From an uncultured Peptococcaceae bacterium (GTDB lineage: Bacteria > Bacillota > Peptococcia > Peptococcales > Peptococcaceae), in the NCBI GenBank assembly GCA_902496505.1, contig CABVBB010000008.1, positions 1 through 15,118 of the forward strand: a stretch of 15,118 nucleotides of DNA. Reading direction: 5' to 3'. The notes under the pieces were generated by a model. The model made no database searches and was not told the origin of the DNA. It saw nothing but the letters and a program-made list of their open reading frames with translations. This document shows positions 1 through 5,645 of the stretch, one piece after another (positions within the stretch are counted from its first letter, which is position 1; the number at the start of each line of letters is the position of its first letter). The position numbers and the translations under genes are program-made.

Positions 1-1
1 T

Positions 2-838
2 ATTGGCTTGGAATACGCTAATATGTACCGCAGTTTCGGCGCGCAGGTGACGGTCTTGGTCAAGTACGACCGCTTCCTGCCGAAGGAAGACAAGGTGATC
101 GCTGAGGAAGTCCAGCGCATTTTGGAGAAGCAAGGCATCACGCTGATCTTCAACGCCCGCACAGAACGGCTGACCAACGGCGATCAGCAGGCAGAACTGC
201 TCTATACAGACGTTTTGACCGGCGAGCAAAAAACGCTGCGCGCTGATGCGGTGCTCTTGGCCGCTGGCCGCCGCCCCAACCATCAAGCGCTCGATCTGGC
301 CAGCGCTGGTGTGGCTGTGGATGAACGGGGCGCTATCATCGTCGATGAACAGCTGCATACCACAGCTCCCGCCATCTGGGCGCTGGGCGATGTCAAAGGC
401 GGGCCGCAGTTTACCTACGTCTCGCTGGATGATTACCGCATCGTACGCGCGGAGCTCTTCGGCGGCAAAGCGTATACCTTAAGCGACCGACGCAATGTGC
501 CCTACAGCGTTTTCATCGATCCTCCGCTGTCCCGCGTGGGACTGACTGAGCAAGAGGCCATCCAAGCGGGGCATACCGTCAAGACAGCCGTCATGCGTCC
601 CACCAATCCCAAGGCCAAGATCCTCGGGCAGACGGACGGTCTGCTGAAAGCCGTAGTGGACGCAGAAAACGGCGAGATCTTGGGCTGCACCTTGCTGTGC
701 GTCCGTTCTGAGGAATTGATCAATCAGATAAAACTTGCGATGGATGCTCATTTAGATTATACTTTTATCAGAGATCAGGTTTTTACTCACCCCACTATGA
801 GCGAGGTGCTCAATGACCTGTTCGCGCAGATCAAATAA
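2..838 (+). CDS. rclA: RclA-like FAD-dependent pyridine nucleotide-disulfide oxidoreductase (5' end missing)
   Basis: The window opens inside this gene: the first readable residues are IGLEYANMYRSFGAQVTVL, part of the NAD(P)H-binding Rossmann region. The FAD site and redox-active cysteine pair would lie upstream and cannot be checked. Visible parts are the rest of the NAD(P)H domain, the second FAD-contact motif (IWALGDVKGG) and the dimerisation domain ending in FTHPTMSEVLNDLF, whose His-Pro...Glu is the usual acid-base dyad of this family. From memory of E. coli RclA, the blocks QFTYVSLDDYRIVR, NVPYSVF..PPLSRVG and RDQVFTHPTMSE are nearly identical. That makes RclA, a cytoplasmic flavoprotein protecting against reactive chlorine species and able to reduce copper, a better label than dihydrolipoamide dehydrogenase or mercuric reductase. 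The stop is 18 bp before the HxlR regulator, so the two are probably one operon. The name rests on motif recall, not a search. Confidence 0.85.
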   Translation: MGLEYANMYRSFGAQVTVLVKYDRFLPKEDKVIAEEVQRILEKQGITLIFNARTERLTNGDQQAELLYTDVLTGEQKTLRADAVLLAAGRRPNHQALDLASAGVAVDERGAIIVDEQLHTTAPAIWALGDVKGGPQFTYVSLDDYRIVRAELFGGKAYTLSDRRNVPYSVFIDPPLSRVGLTEQEAIQAGHTVKTAVMRPTNPKAKILGQTDGLLKAVVDAENGEILGCTLLCVRSEELINQIKLAMDAHLDYTFIRDQVFTHPTMSEVLNDLFAQIK

Positions 839-856
839 AGAGATCGAGGGATTCTG

Positions 857-1300
857 ATGAAAAGCTCCTATAATCTGCCCTGCAATATTGCGCAGACACT
901 CAATATCATTGGGGACAAATGGTCGCTCCTGATCATTCATGAGCTGGCTATTGGCCACAATACCTACAAAGAGATCCAAACAGGCCTGACCGGCATACCG
1001 ACCAATCTGCTCTCCACCCGCCTCAAGGAACTGGAGGAAGATGGCCTTTTGGTCAGCCGACTGTACCAAAATCATCCGCCGCGCTACCAATATGAGCTGA
1101 CAGAAAGCGGCACCGAGCTGTATCACGTCTTCTACGCGCTGATCCTCTGGGGCGAAAAATATCTTCAGCATGATAAATGCTACAAACGGCTGGTGCACAA
1201 AACCTGCGGCCACTCCATCGAGCAGCAGTATTATTGCCCGCACTGCCAGCAGACGATCGATAAAAGTGAGATCCAGGTCGTAGATATTGCTAAGTCATAA
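857..1300 (+). CDS. HxlR/DUF24-family winged-helix transcriptional regulator
   Basis: 147 residues, the usual length for the HxlR/DUF24 (MarR-like) family. Residues about 9-100 carry the family core: CNIAQTLNIIGDKWSLLII, a recognition helix in TGIPTNLLSTRLKELEEDGL and the wing RYQYELTESG. Cys9 is at the conserved N-terminal position used as a thiol switch by redox-sensing members such as YodB and HypR. Residues 108-130 add a less common tail with Cys117-x-His119 and Cys127-x-x-Cys130, which looks like a small metal-binding knuckle. A GAGGG ribosome site precedes the ATG. It lies 18 bp after the RclA-like gene, so it probably regulates that gene in response to oxidants. Family assignment is secure; the signal is inferred from Cys9 and the neighbour. 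Confidence 0.9.
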   Translation: MKSSYNLPCNIAQTLNIIGDKWSLLIIHELAIGHNTYKEIQTGLTGIPTNLLSTRLKELEEDGLLVSRLYQNHPPRYQYELTESGTELYHVFYALILWGEKYLQHDKCYKRLVHKTCGHSIEQQYYCPHCQQTIDKSEIQVVDIAKS

Positions 1301-1335
1301 GAAAAAAGCTGATTTTCCGTTTGGGAGATCAGCTT
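1301..1335 (-). terminator. Hairpin with minus-strand T-run
   Basis: An 8-bp stem (AAGCTGAT at 1306-1313 with ATCAGCTT at 1328-1335) lies just after the HxlR stop. Read on the minus strand it is followed by TTTTTTC. On the plus strand it is followed by A-rich sequence, so it favours termination of leftward transcription coming from panE rather than ending the HxlR transcript. Confidence 0.5.
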
Positions 1336-1358
1336 GAAAAAAAGAGGGAGTGCCATTT

Positions 1359-1374
1359 TGTTTCGCGTGAAACA
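1359..1374. promoter_or_regulatory. parS-like ParB-binding site, copy 1
   Basis: TGTTTCGCGTGAAACA matches the conserved bacterial chromosomal parS sequence TGTTNCACGTGAAACA at all positions except one (G for A at position 7). It lies in the convergent intergenic space between the HxlR gene and panE, 22 bp centre to centre from a second copy. ParB/Spo0J loads on such sites for chromosome segregation and SMC loading. Confidence 0.8.
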
Positions 1375-1380
1375 TTTGTT

Positions 1381-1396
1381 CGTTTCACGTGAAACA
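1381..1396. promoter_or_regulatory. parS-like ParB-binding site, copy 2
   Basis: CGTTTCACGTGAAACA contains the complete 14-bp palindrome GTTTCACGTGAAAC and differs from consensus parS only at the first base (C for T). Together with copy 1 it forms a tandem pair on about the same helix face (22 bp, two turns). The position between convergent transcription units, away from promoters, is typical of parS and not of an operator. Confidence 0.85.
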
Positions 1397-1410
1397 CACG
1401 GCATAGCATC

Positions 1411-1457
1411 AAAAAATCCCGGCAGAGCGAATTTTTTCGTTCTGTCGGGATTTTTTT
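1411..1457. terminator. Strong bidirectional Rho-independent terminator
   Basis: A long stem of about 21 bp (1411-1431 pairing with 1436-1457, with two G-U pairs and a TTTT loop) is bounded by six A's on the left and seven T's on the right, so it can stop transcription in both directions. It serves the convergent ends of the HxlR gene and panE. panE stops 11 bp further on. Confidence 0.9.
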
Positions 1458-1468
1458 GAGTGCGGATC

Positions 1469-2383
1469 TCAGCGGGCTGTGCTTTCCAGCCGTTTGATCT
1501 CGGTATACAGCCAGTCATTGACCGGCGTAGGTACGCCGTGCTTTTGGCCCAGCTGGCGGATGGTGCCGGAGAAAAGCTCCACCTCTGTGAGGCGGCCGGC
1601 CTCCAGATCTTGGCGCAGGGAGGGCTTGCCGGAGGCGCCCAGGGTATCCAGCACGCTCAGCCAATAGGTGAGGTCGTCCTCGGTAAGCGTGACCGCTTCA
1701 TAAGGCGCCAAGGCCATGACTTCCCGCATAGCGGCGATCATCACCTCGCGGGGGCGGCCGGGCTGCTGGATGGTACCGTAATCGCCTTCAAAGACGGCCA
1801 CCGCTTGATTAACGCCCACATTGAGCATGAGTTTGCCCCACAAATGATGAGGCATATCCGGAGAAACTTGGCAGGGCATACCGTGCGCCAGCAAAAATTC
1901 GGCCAGCGCTTCTACGCGGGGCGTCACCGCTCCGGCGGTCTGCTCACCGATGCGGATGAAGCCGCGGGTGCTGTAAGTCAGATGATTGCCTACCTTCACT
2001 GCATCCATGCCCTGCGCCACGCAGTAGAGCACCTTGTCCCGGCCAAAGGCATCACTGAGCAGTTCTTCGCTGGCGATGCCGTTTAACGCTGAGAGGATCA
2101 GCGTGTGTTCGCCCACTTGCTGGCGGGCGGCTTCGATCGCCTGCGGCAGGCCGCTGAATTTGACGGCGAAGATGACCACATCCGCAGGGGGCAGAGCCTC
2201 TTGGACATCGACATAATTGAGCGCCAGCCGTGTGCCGTTGGCATAGACGCCATCGCGTTCATAGCGTTCTACCCGTTCACGGTCAGCAACGATGCGCAGA
2301 TCCCCCGGTGCCAGATGGGGCGAGAGCTCCTCCGCGAATAACACGCCCAACGCACCTAAACCAATGATTGCAACAGTTTGCAT
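1469..2383 (-). CDS. panE: 2-dehydropantoate 2-reductase (ketopantoate reductase)
   Basis: 304 residues, full length for the ApbA/PanE family, which reduces ketopantoate to pantoate with NADPH in pantothenate/CoA synthesis. The N-terminus is a Rossmann fold with Gly8-x-Gly10-x-x-Gly13. The C-terminal all-helical domain has the catalytic-lysine motif WGKLMLNVGVNQ (Lys184, Asn188) and the family block KPSLRQDLEAGRLTEVE with the substrate-binding Glu near 267. An AGGAGG ribosome site lies 8 bases before the ATG on the minus strand. It appears to be a single-gene transcription unit. Family members also include paralogues acting on other 2-oxo acids, so the exact substrate is likely but unproven. 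Confidence 0.9.
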   Translation of the reverse strand: MQTVAIIGLGALGVLFAEELSPHLAPGDLRIVADRERVERYERDGVYANGTRLALNYVDVQEALPPADVVIFAVKFSGLPQAIEAARQQVGEHTLILSALNGIASEELLSDAFGRDKVLYCVAQGMDAVKVGNHLTYSTRGFIRIGEQTAGAVTPRVEALAEFLLAHGMPCQVSPDMPHHLWGKLMLNVGVNQAVAVFEGDYGTIQQPGRPREVMIAAMREVMALAPYEAVTLTEDDLTYWLSVLDTLGASGKPSLRQDLEAGRLTEVELFSGTIRQLGQKHGVPTPVNDWLYTEIKRLESTAR

Positions 2384-2452
2384 GATGATAAGCCTCCTTC
2401 AGATCTATCTCGTACAAATATAATAGGATATTGGAAAAATCACATTAGGGTC

Positions 2453-2482
2453 ATTATACAACCTCGGATGGGATTTTTGCCA
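2453..2482 (-). promoter_or_regulatory. Candidate panE promoter
   Basis: On the minus strand, TGGCAA (complement of 2477-2482) and TATAAT (complement of 2453-2458) are separated by 18 bp. Transcription would start near 2446 and leave a leader of about 60 bases before panE. A second AT-rich candidate (TATTAT, near 2418-2424) is closer to the gene, so the assignment is tentative. Confidence 0.4.
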
Positions 2483-2529
2483 GCAATTTGTGCAGGCCTC
2501 CCAAAACGGCTGCCCAACAGCGGATAAAA

Positions 2530-2538
2530 TGGTATAAT
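2530..2538 (+). promoter_or_regulatory. Extended -10 promoter in front of the CRISPR leader
   Basis: TGGTATAAT is a consensus -10 with the upstream TG of an extended -10 element. No convincing -35 is present at 16-18 bp, as is common for extended -10 promoters. Transcription would start near 2545 and run rightwards through the G+C-rich leader into the CRISPR array, matching the expected direction of crRNA synthesis for this repeat family. Confidence 0.6.
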
Positions 2539-2539
2539 A

Positions 2540-2735
2540 GGAACAAGGGAGAAGCCTCAGGCGGTGCTCGTGCAAACCTTCAGCAAACAGATAAACCCCA
2601 GCAGCTCGCAGCACCCAGCCCATCGCATTGGCTGACGAAAGCAGTGCCAAGACAGGCCAAAGCTTCCTGGCGCCAAAGCCCCTTCGCCAAAACGACTTAA
2701 GCAGCGCAGCAGTGAAGCACGCTGAACAGGCCGCG
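2540..2735 (+). other. CRISPR leader or transcribed region of unknown nature
   Basis: About 195 bp between the promoter and the first repeat, with no credible reading frame. It is clearly G+C-rich, whereas CRISPR leaders are usually A+T-rich. Several short helices are possible: CAGCC with GGCTG inside a GCAC/GTGC pair (about 2607-2650), CAGG/CCTG and GGCG/CGCC further on, and 5' GCGG...CGTGC against 3' GCACG...CCGC across the whole segment. It may be a structured RNA merged with the array transcript, or simply an unusual leader. No known RNA family could be recognised. Confidence 0.4.
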
Positions 2736-3162
2736 GTCGCACCTGATACGGGTGCGTGGATTGAAAACCACAAAAAACGGCATCTATATTTATCAGTTGG
2801 CGTCGCACCTGATACGGGTGCGTGGATTGAAACGTGAGGAGGCGATCAAATGACGTTAGATTTACAGTCGCACCTGATACGGGTGCGTGGATTGAAATTG
2901 AAATAGGCTTGCATCATGGCAAAACAGGTGTAAGTCGCACCTCACGCAGGTGCGTGGATTGAAACCGCTTAAAATAGCCTTACTTGCTGATACAAAGCTG
3001 TCGCACCTCACGAAGGTGCGTGGATTGAAACCAGAATTGGTTATATCGACGAGCATGATGGTCAAGTCGCACCTCACGCAGGTGCGTGGATTGAAACTCA
3101 CACAGCAGATTGAAAAGCTGGGTGCAGGCCGTCGCACCTCCTACAGGTGCGGGGAGTGCAGC
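2736..3162 (+). CRISPR. Type I-C-like CRISPR array, 7 repeats / 6 spacers, no cas genes in view
   Basis: 32-bp repeats start at 2736, 2802, 2867, 2934, 3000, 3066 and 3131. Spacers are 34, 33, 35, 34, 34 and 33 bp, all different. The repeat has the type I-C form: GTCGCACC, a variable centre, then GTGCGTGGATTGAAA plus one base, with a small hairpin (GCACC/GGTGC) and an ATTGAAAC-type 3' handle. Repeats 1-3 share the centre TGATACG; repeats 4-6 carry TCACGCA or TCACGAA. The last repeat (3131-3162) is decayed in its 3' third, which marks the old end and puts the leader on the left, so crRNAs would come from the plus strand. No cas gene lies within the window on either side, so the array is orphan or depends on Cas proteins elsewhere. 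Confidence 0.95.
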
Positions 3163-3172
3163 TAGTCGTTGT

Positions 3173-3203
3173 GCCAGCCAGTGGAGATTTCGCTGGCTTT
3201 TTT
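3173..3203 (+). terminator. Terminator of the CRISPR transcript
   Basis: GCCAGC (3173-3178) pairs with GCTGGC (3192-3197); an alternative register pairs AGCCAG with CTGGCT. A T-run follows at 3198-3203. It begins 11 bp after the decayed last repeat and would end the array transcript before terD. Confidence 0.75.
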
Positions 3204-3293
3204 CGTTTGCCCAAAAGGGTAAATGCTGCTGGCTGTGGAATGAAATTTTAGAGCCGATACGGCCATCATAATTTCGAGGGGTGTTACGCACAT

Positions 3294-3872
3294 ATGGCGA
3301 TCAATTTGAGCAAGGGACAAAAAATCGATTTGACCAAGGGCAATCCAGGACTGGACAAGATCGTGGCTGGTCTGGGCTGGGATGTGAACAAATACGACGG
3401 CGGATCGGATTTCGATCTGGATGTGGCGATGTTTATGCTGGATGAAAGCGGCAAGGTCTTCCACGAAAAAGGTTTTGTCTATTATGGCAACAAGCAGGAT
3501 GAAGCGGGTTCGGTGATCCACAGCGGTGACAATCTGACCGGTGCAGGCGAGGGCGATGATGAGAAGATCTTCGTCACCTTGTCTAAGGTACCGGCAGCTG
3601 TGCAGCGTATTTGCTTCACCGTGACGATTTATGAAGCGGAAAACAGAAAGCAAAACTTTGGCCAGGTGTCCAACGCCTATATCCGCATTTTAGACGACAG
3701 CCAAAAAGAATTGCTCCGCTATGATCTGGGCGAAGATTTCTCCATCGAGACGGCGATCGTCGCGGCTGAGATCTACCGCCATAATGGCGAATGGAAGTTC
3801 AACGCCGTCGGTGCAGGCTACCAGGGCGGCCTGAAAGCCTTAGCCGAAAGTTACGGCCTCAATATTGCCTAA
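3294..3872 (+). CDS. terD: TerD-family protein (tellurium resistance / stress, Ca2+-binding)
   Basis: 192 residues, the standard length of a single TerD domain. It begins [20 protein letters not shown], with the family blocks [21 protein letters not shown] (residues 37-49, acidic Asp39/41/43), [19 protein letters not shown] (74-91) and [20 protein letters not shown]. The acidic loops bind calcium in characterised members. TerD proteins accompany tellurite resistance, phage and colicin resistance and general stress survival, but the biochemical function is unsettled. A GAGGGGTG ribosome site lies 10 bases upstream of the ATG. The gene is solitary, without terZABCEF, and is closed by its own terminator. 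Its place between a CRISPR array and a fic gene suggests an accessory segment. The family is certain; a true tellurite phenotype is not implied. Confidence 0.93.
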   Translation: MAINLSKGQKIDLTKGNPGLDKIVAGLGWDVNKYDGGSDFDLDVAMFMLDESGKVFHEKGFVYYGNKQDEAGSVIHSGDNLTGAGEGDDEKIFVTLSKVPAAVQRICFTVTIYEAENRKQNFGQVSNAYIRILDDSQKELLRYDLGEDFSIETAIVAAEIYRHNGEWKFNAVGAGYQGGLKALAESYGLNIA

Positions 3873-3893
3873 GCAATTGATACCATGAACACC

Positions 3894-3937
3894 AAAAACC
3901 TCCCATTCTTGGATCTGTACGAGAAGGGAGGTTTTTT
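3894..3937 (+). terminator. Rho-independent terminator after terD
   Basis: AAAAACCTCCC (3894-3904) pairs with GGGAGGTTTTT. The stem is extended inside by TTCT/AGAA past one bulged A, and six T's end at 3937. The five A's on the left let it work leftwards too. Confidence 0.88.
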
Positions 3938-4038
3938 GCTGTCCAGTGGAATAACATTTGACTAAAATGAATAAAATAGCAATAAGTTTGGACTTAAAAA
4001 GCTTATGATGAGATAAAATGGTGTTTTTGCCTAAAACA

Positions 4039-4047
4039 TGTTATACT
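4039..4047 (+). promoter_or_regulatory. Candidate fic promoter (extended -10)
   Basis: TGTTATACT fits an extended -10 element 31 bp before the fic start codon. The sequence at the expected -35 position is a poor match. The surrounding 3938-4069 is A+T-rich and holds no gene. Confidence 0.4.
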
Positions 4048-4078
4048 TGAGCAAAAAGATGACAAAGGAGTGGCGGAT

Positions 4079-5305
4079 GTGGGTGAGTATAAGTTATTGA
4101 GCAGGATCTATCATGATGTCAAGCTGAGGGATACGTATACCACAGTCTATGAGCAAAGGTTTAATGGGGATAGTACCTACAAATTGCCGTTAGCGATCAA
4201 AGACACGTCCACTGCCGAAGATATGCAGCTATTTGTTGTTTTGACGCCGGAAATTTATGAGACCACGATACAGATCAGTCAATTAGAAGAACAGCTGCAA
4301 AACCTTATTGCAGAGCTGCCGCCAGCCGCCATTCAGGGTCATCTTATGAATTACATTTTGGTCGATGAATTGATGAAAACCAATGAGATTGAAGGCGTAC
4401 ACAGCACCAGAAAAGAAATCTCAGATGCTGTAGCCGCTAATAAAAAAAGAGAAAAAGAAGAAAAGCGGAAGCTGAGATTTATCAACCAAGTGAATCAGTA
4501 TATGAAGATTCTGGCTGAAAATGAATTTGTGATCGATACCCCGCAAAGTTTACGGACGCTTTATGATGAATTTTTAATGGGCGAATTGAAGGCTGATGAG
4601 CTGCCAGACGGTACGATTTTCCGCAAGGATCCCGTTACCGTCTATTCTCAGACGGAGAAGCCGCTGCATACAGGTTTGATGCCGGAACAGGCGATCATTA
4701 TGGCTGTCCAAAGCCTGATCAACTTTTACCAAGATGATACCTATCCCAGTTTTTTGAGGATCGCCATAGCACACTACTATTTGGGGTATATCCATCCCTT
4801 CTATGATGGCAATGGCCGTTTTGGTCGTCTGCTCAGCTCGATCTTACTCGCGCAGGAATTTGATACATTGATCGCGTTGAGGCTGTCGGTCACCATCCAT
4901 GAAAATCTCAAAGCGTATTACAGAGCCTTTGAGGCGGTCAATGATCGGCTGAACAAAGGCGATGCGACGCCTTTTTATACGATGTTTCTGCATGTTATAG
5001 AGCAGGCCGCCAGTGAGCTGTTGGTCGATTTGACGGAAAAAGAAGCGGCTCTCATATATGCAGAGGAAAATGTGAAAATGCTGAGCGACTTAGACGAGGA
5101 AGAAAAAGATACCTTGTATGTCATGCAACAAGCCAGTGTGTTCTCGAACAAAAATTTGAGCATCAACGCCCTTATGCAAAATCTCAAATTCTCGCGGAAC
5201 AAGATGCTTAGACTGCTTGATTCTCTCGAAAGAAAAGGTTATATCACCGTTGATCGACAGCACAAGCCATATAAATATATCCTAAGTGAGCAGTTTTTTG
5301 CCTGA
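4079..5305 (+). CDS. Fic-domain protein (AMPylase type, class II) with C-terminal winged helix
   Basis: 408 residues from the GTG at 4079, chosen because AAAGGAG (4064-4070) lies 8 bases upstream. The in-frame GTG at 4070 overlaps that site. Residues 239-250 are HPFYDGNGRFGR, the complete HPFxxGNGRxxR catalytic motif of Fic enzymes, which transfer AMP or another nucleotide to protein hydroxyls. Residues 101-106 (TNEIEG) fit the inhibitory (S/T)xxxE(G/N) motif placed N-terminal to the Fic core, defining class II self-inhibited Fic proteins. The C-terminus (about 350-405, LSINALMQNLKFSRNKMLRLLDSLERKGYITV) looks like a winged helix-turn-helix, so it may bind DNA and control itself. No antitoxin gene is adjacent, as expected when inhibition is intramolecular. 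Its target is unknown. Confidence 0.92.
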   Translation: MGEYKLLSRIYHDVKLRDTYTTVYEQRFNGDSTYKLPLAIKDTSTAEDMQLFVVLTPEIYETTIQISQLEEQLQNLIAELPPAAIQGHLMNYILVDELMKTNEIEGVHSTRKEISDAVAANKKREKEEKRKLRFINQVNQYMKILAENEFVIDTPQSLRTLYDEFLMGELKADELPDGTIFRKDPVTVYSQTEKPLHTGLMPEQAIIMAVQSLINFYQDDTYPSFLRIAIAHYYLGYIHPFYDGNGRFGRLLSSILLAQEFDTLIALRLSVTIHENLKAYYRAFEAVNDRLNKGDATPFYTMFLHVIEQAASELLVDLTEKEAALIYAEENVKMLSDLDEEEKDTLYVMQQASVFSNKNLSINALMQNLKFSRNKMLRLLDSLERKGYITVDRQHKPYKYILSEQFFA

Positions 5306-5309
5306 CATG

Positions 5310-5338
5310 GCCGCACCTTGGCGTGCGTGGATCGAAAC
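5310..5338 (+). repeat. Isolated, decayed CRISPR repeat
   Basis: Reading GCCGCACC, TTGGC, then GTGCGTGGATCGAAAC, this 29-bp stretch matches 7 of 8 bases at the 5' end and 15 of 16 at the 3' end of the array repeats at 2736-3097, but has lost about three central bases. It starts 5 bp after the fic stop codon and no second copy follows at spacer distance. It is probably a remnant of an older, longer array or of a rearrangement that brought in terD and fic. Confidence 0.75.
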
Positions 5339-5408
5339 GAGGCGTTGTTATTGTTCAGCGTGCCGTCTGCTTGCCTCTGGCAGGGGCGTAAATCGCTGCC
5401 GCTTTATT

Positions 5409-5443
5409 TTTTAGCCGCACTTTTCTTCAAGCTGCGGCTAAAA
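5409..5443. other. Hairpin in the long fic-sucC intergenic region
   Basis: The gap 5306-5645 holds the relict CRISPR repeat, this hairpin and the sucC promoter; no gene is evident. The hairpin has an 11-bp perfect stem (TTTTAGCCGCA at 5409-5419, TGCGGCTAAAA at 5433-5443). Neither strand has a T-run on its exit side, so it is not a standard terminator. It may be a remnant or an RNA element. 5444-5550 becomes A+T-rich with nothing else recognised. Confidence 0.5.
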
Positions 5444-5551
5444 GGCGTGCTATTTTGGCCGTACAGGGCAAGTTTGTCCCTGGGGCTAGCCTATAAAATA
5501 AAAAGTATACAATATATATCGTTTAATAACAGCTATTTGCTAAAAAAAGGC

Positions 5552-5580
5552 TTAACTAATCAGCCAAATTAGTTTATAAT
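5552..5580 (+). promoter_or_regulatory. sucCD promoter with embedded inverted repeat (putative operator)
   Basis: TTAACT (5552-5557) and TATAAT (5575-5580) are separated by exactly 17 bp. A perfect 7-bp inverted repeat, AACTAAT (5554-5560) and ATTAGTT (5568-5574), fills the spacer, so a bound dimeric repressor would block polymerase. Transcription should start near 5587, giving a leader of about 60 bases before sucC. The -10 continues as TATAATAGGAACAA, identical over 14 bases to the sequence at the CRISPR leader promoter (2533-2546). Confidence 0.75.
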
Positions 5581-5645
5581 AGGAACAATCGCATTTAGGC
5601 GATCAAGAGGATTTGTGGCAACCTAATCTGGAGGTGTTGTGATTT

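Noticed and set aside
2..838. Dihydrolipoamide dehydrogenase or mercuric reductase
   Set aside because: The SLDDYRIVR, NVPYSVF and RDQVFTHPTMSE blocks fit RclA better, and no lipoamide-complex or mer genes are nearby; the missing N-terminus could still change this.
752..1243. 163-codon minus-strand frame opposite the HxlR gene
   Set aside because: Shadow of a strongly conserved gene, with no ribosome site and no family features.
2540..2735. 6S RNA, RNase P RNA, tmRNA or SRP RNA in the segment before the CRISPR array
   Set aside because: Size and promoter made 6S-like RNA worth considering, but no diagnostic sequence, no clean long closing stem and no terminator before the array were found.
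2862..3291. Open frames of about 91-103 codons on the minus strand across the CRISPR array
   Set aside because: They repeat the same peptide block at the repeat period and are translations of CRISPR repeats.
5409..5443. Terminator for fic
   Set aside because: The stem is good, but there is no T-run after it on either strand, so it is listed only as a hairpin.
5318..5572. 84-codon frame between fic and sucC
   Set aside because: Begins inside the relict CRISPR repeat, crosses a hairpin and the sucC promoter, and has no ribosome site.
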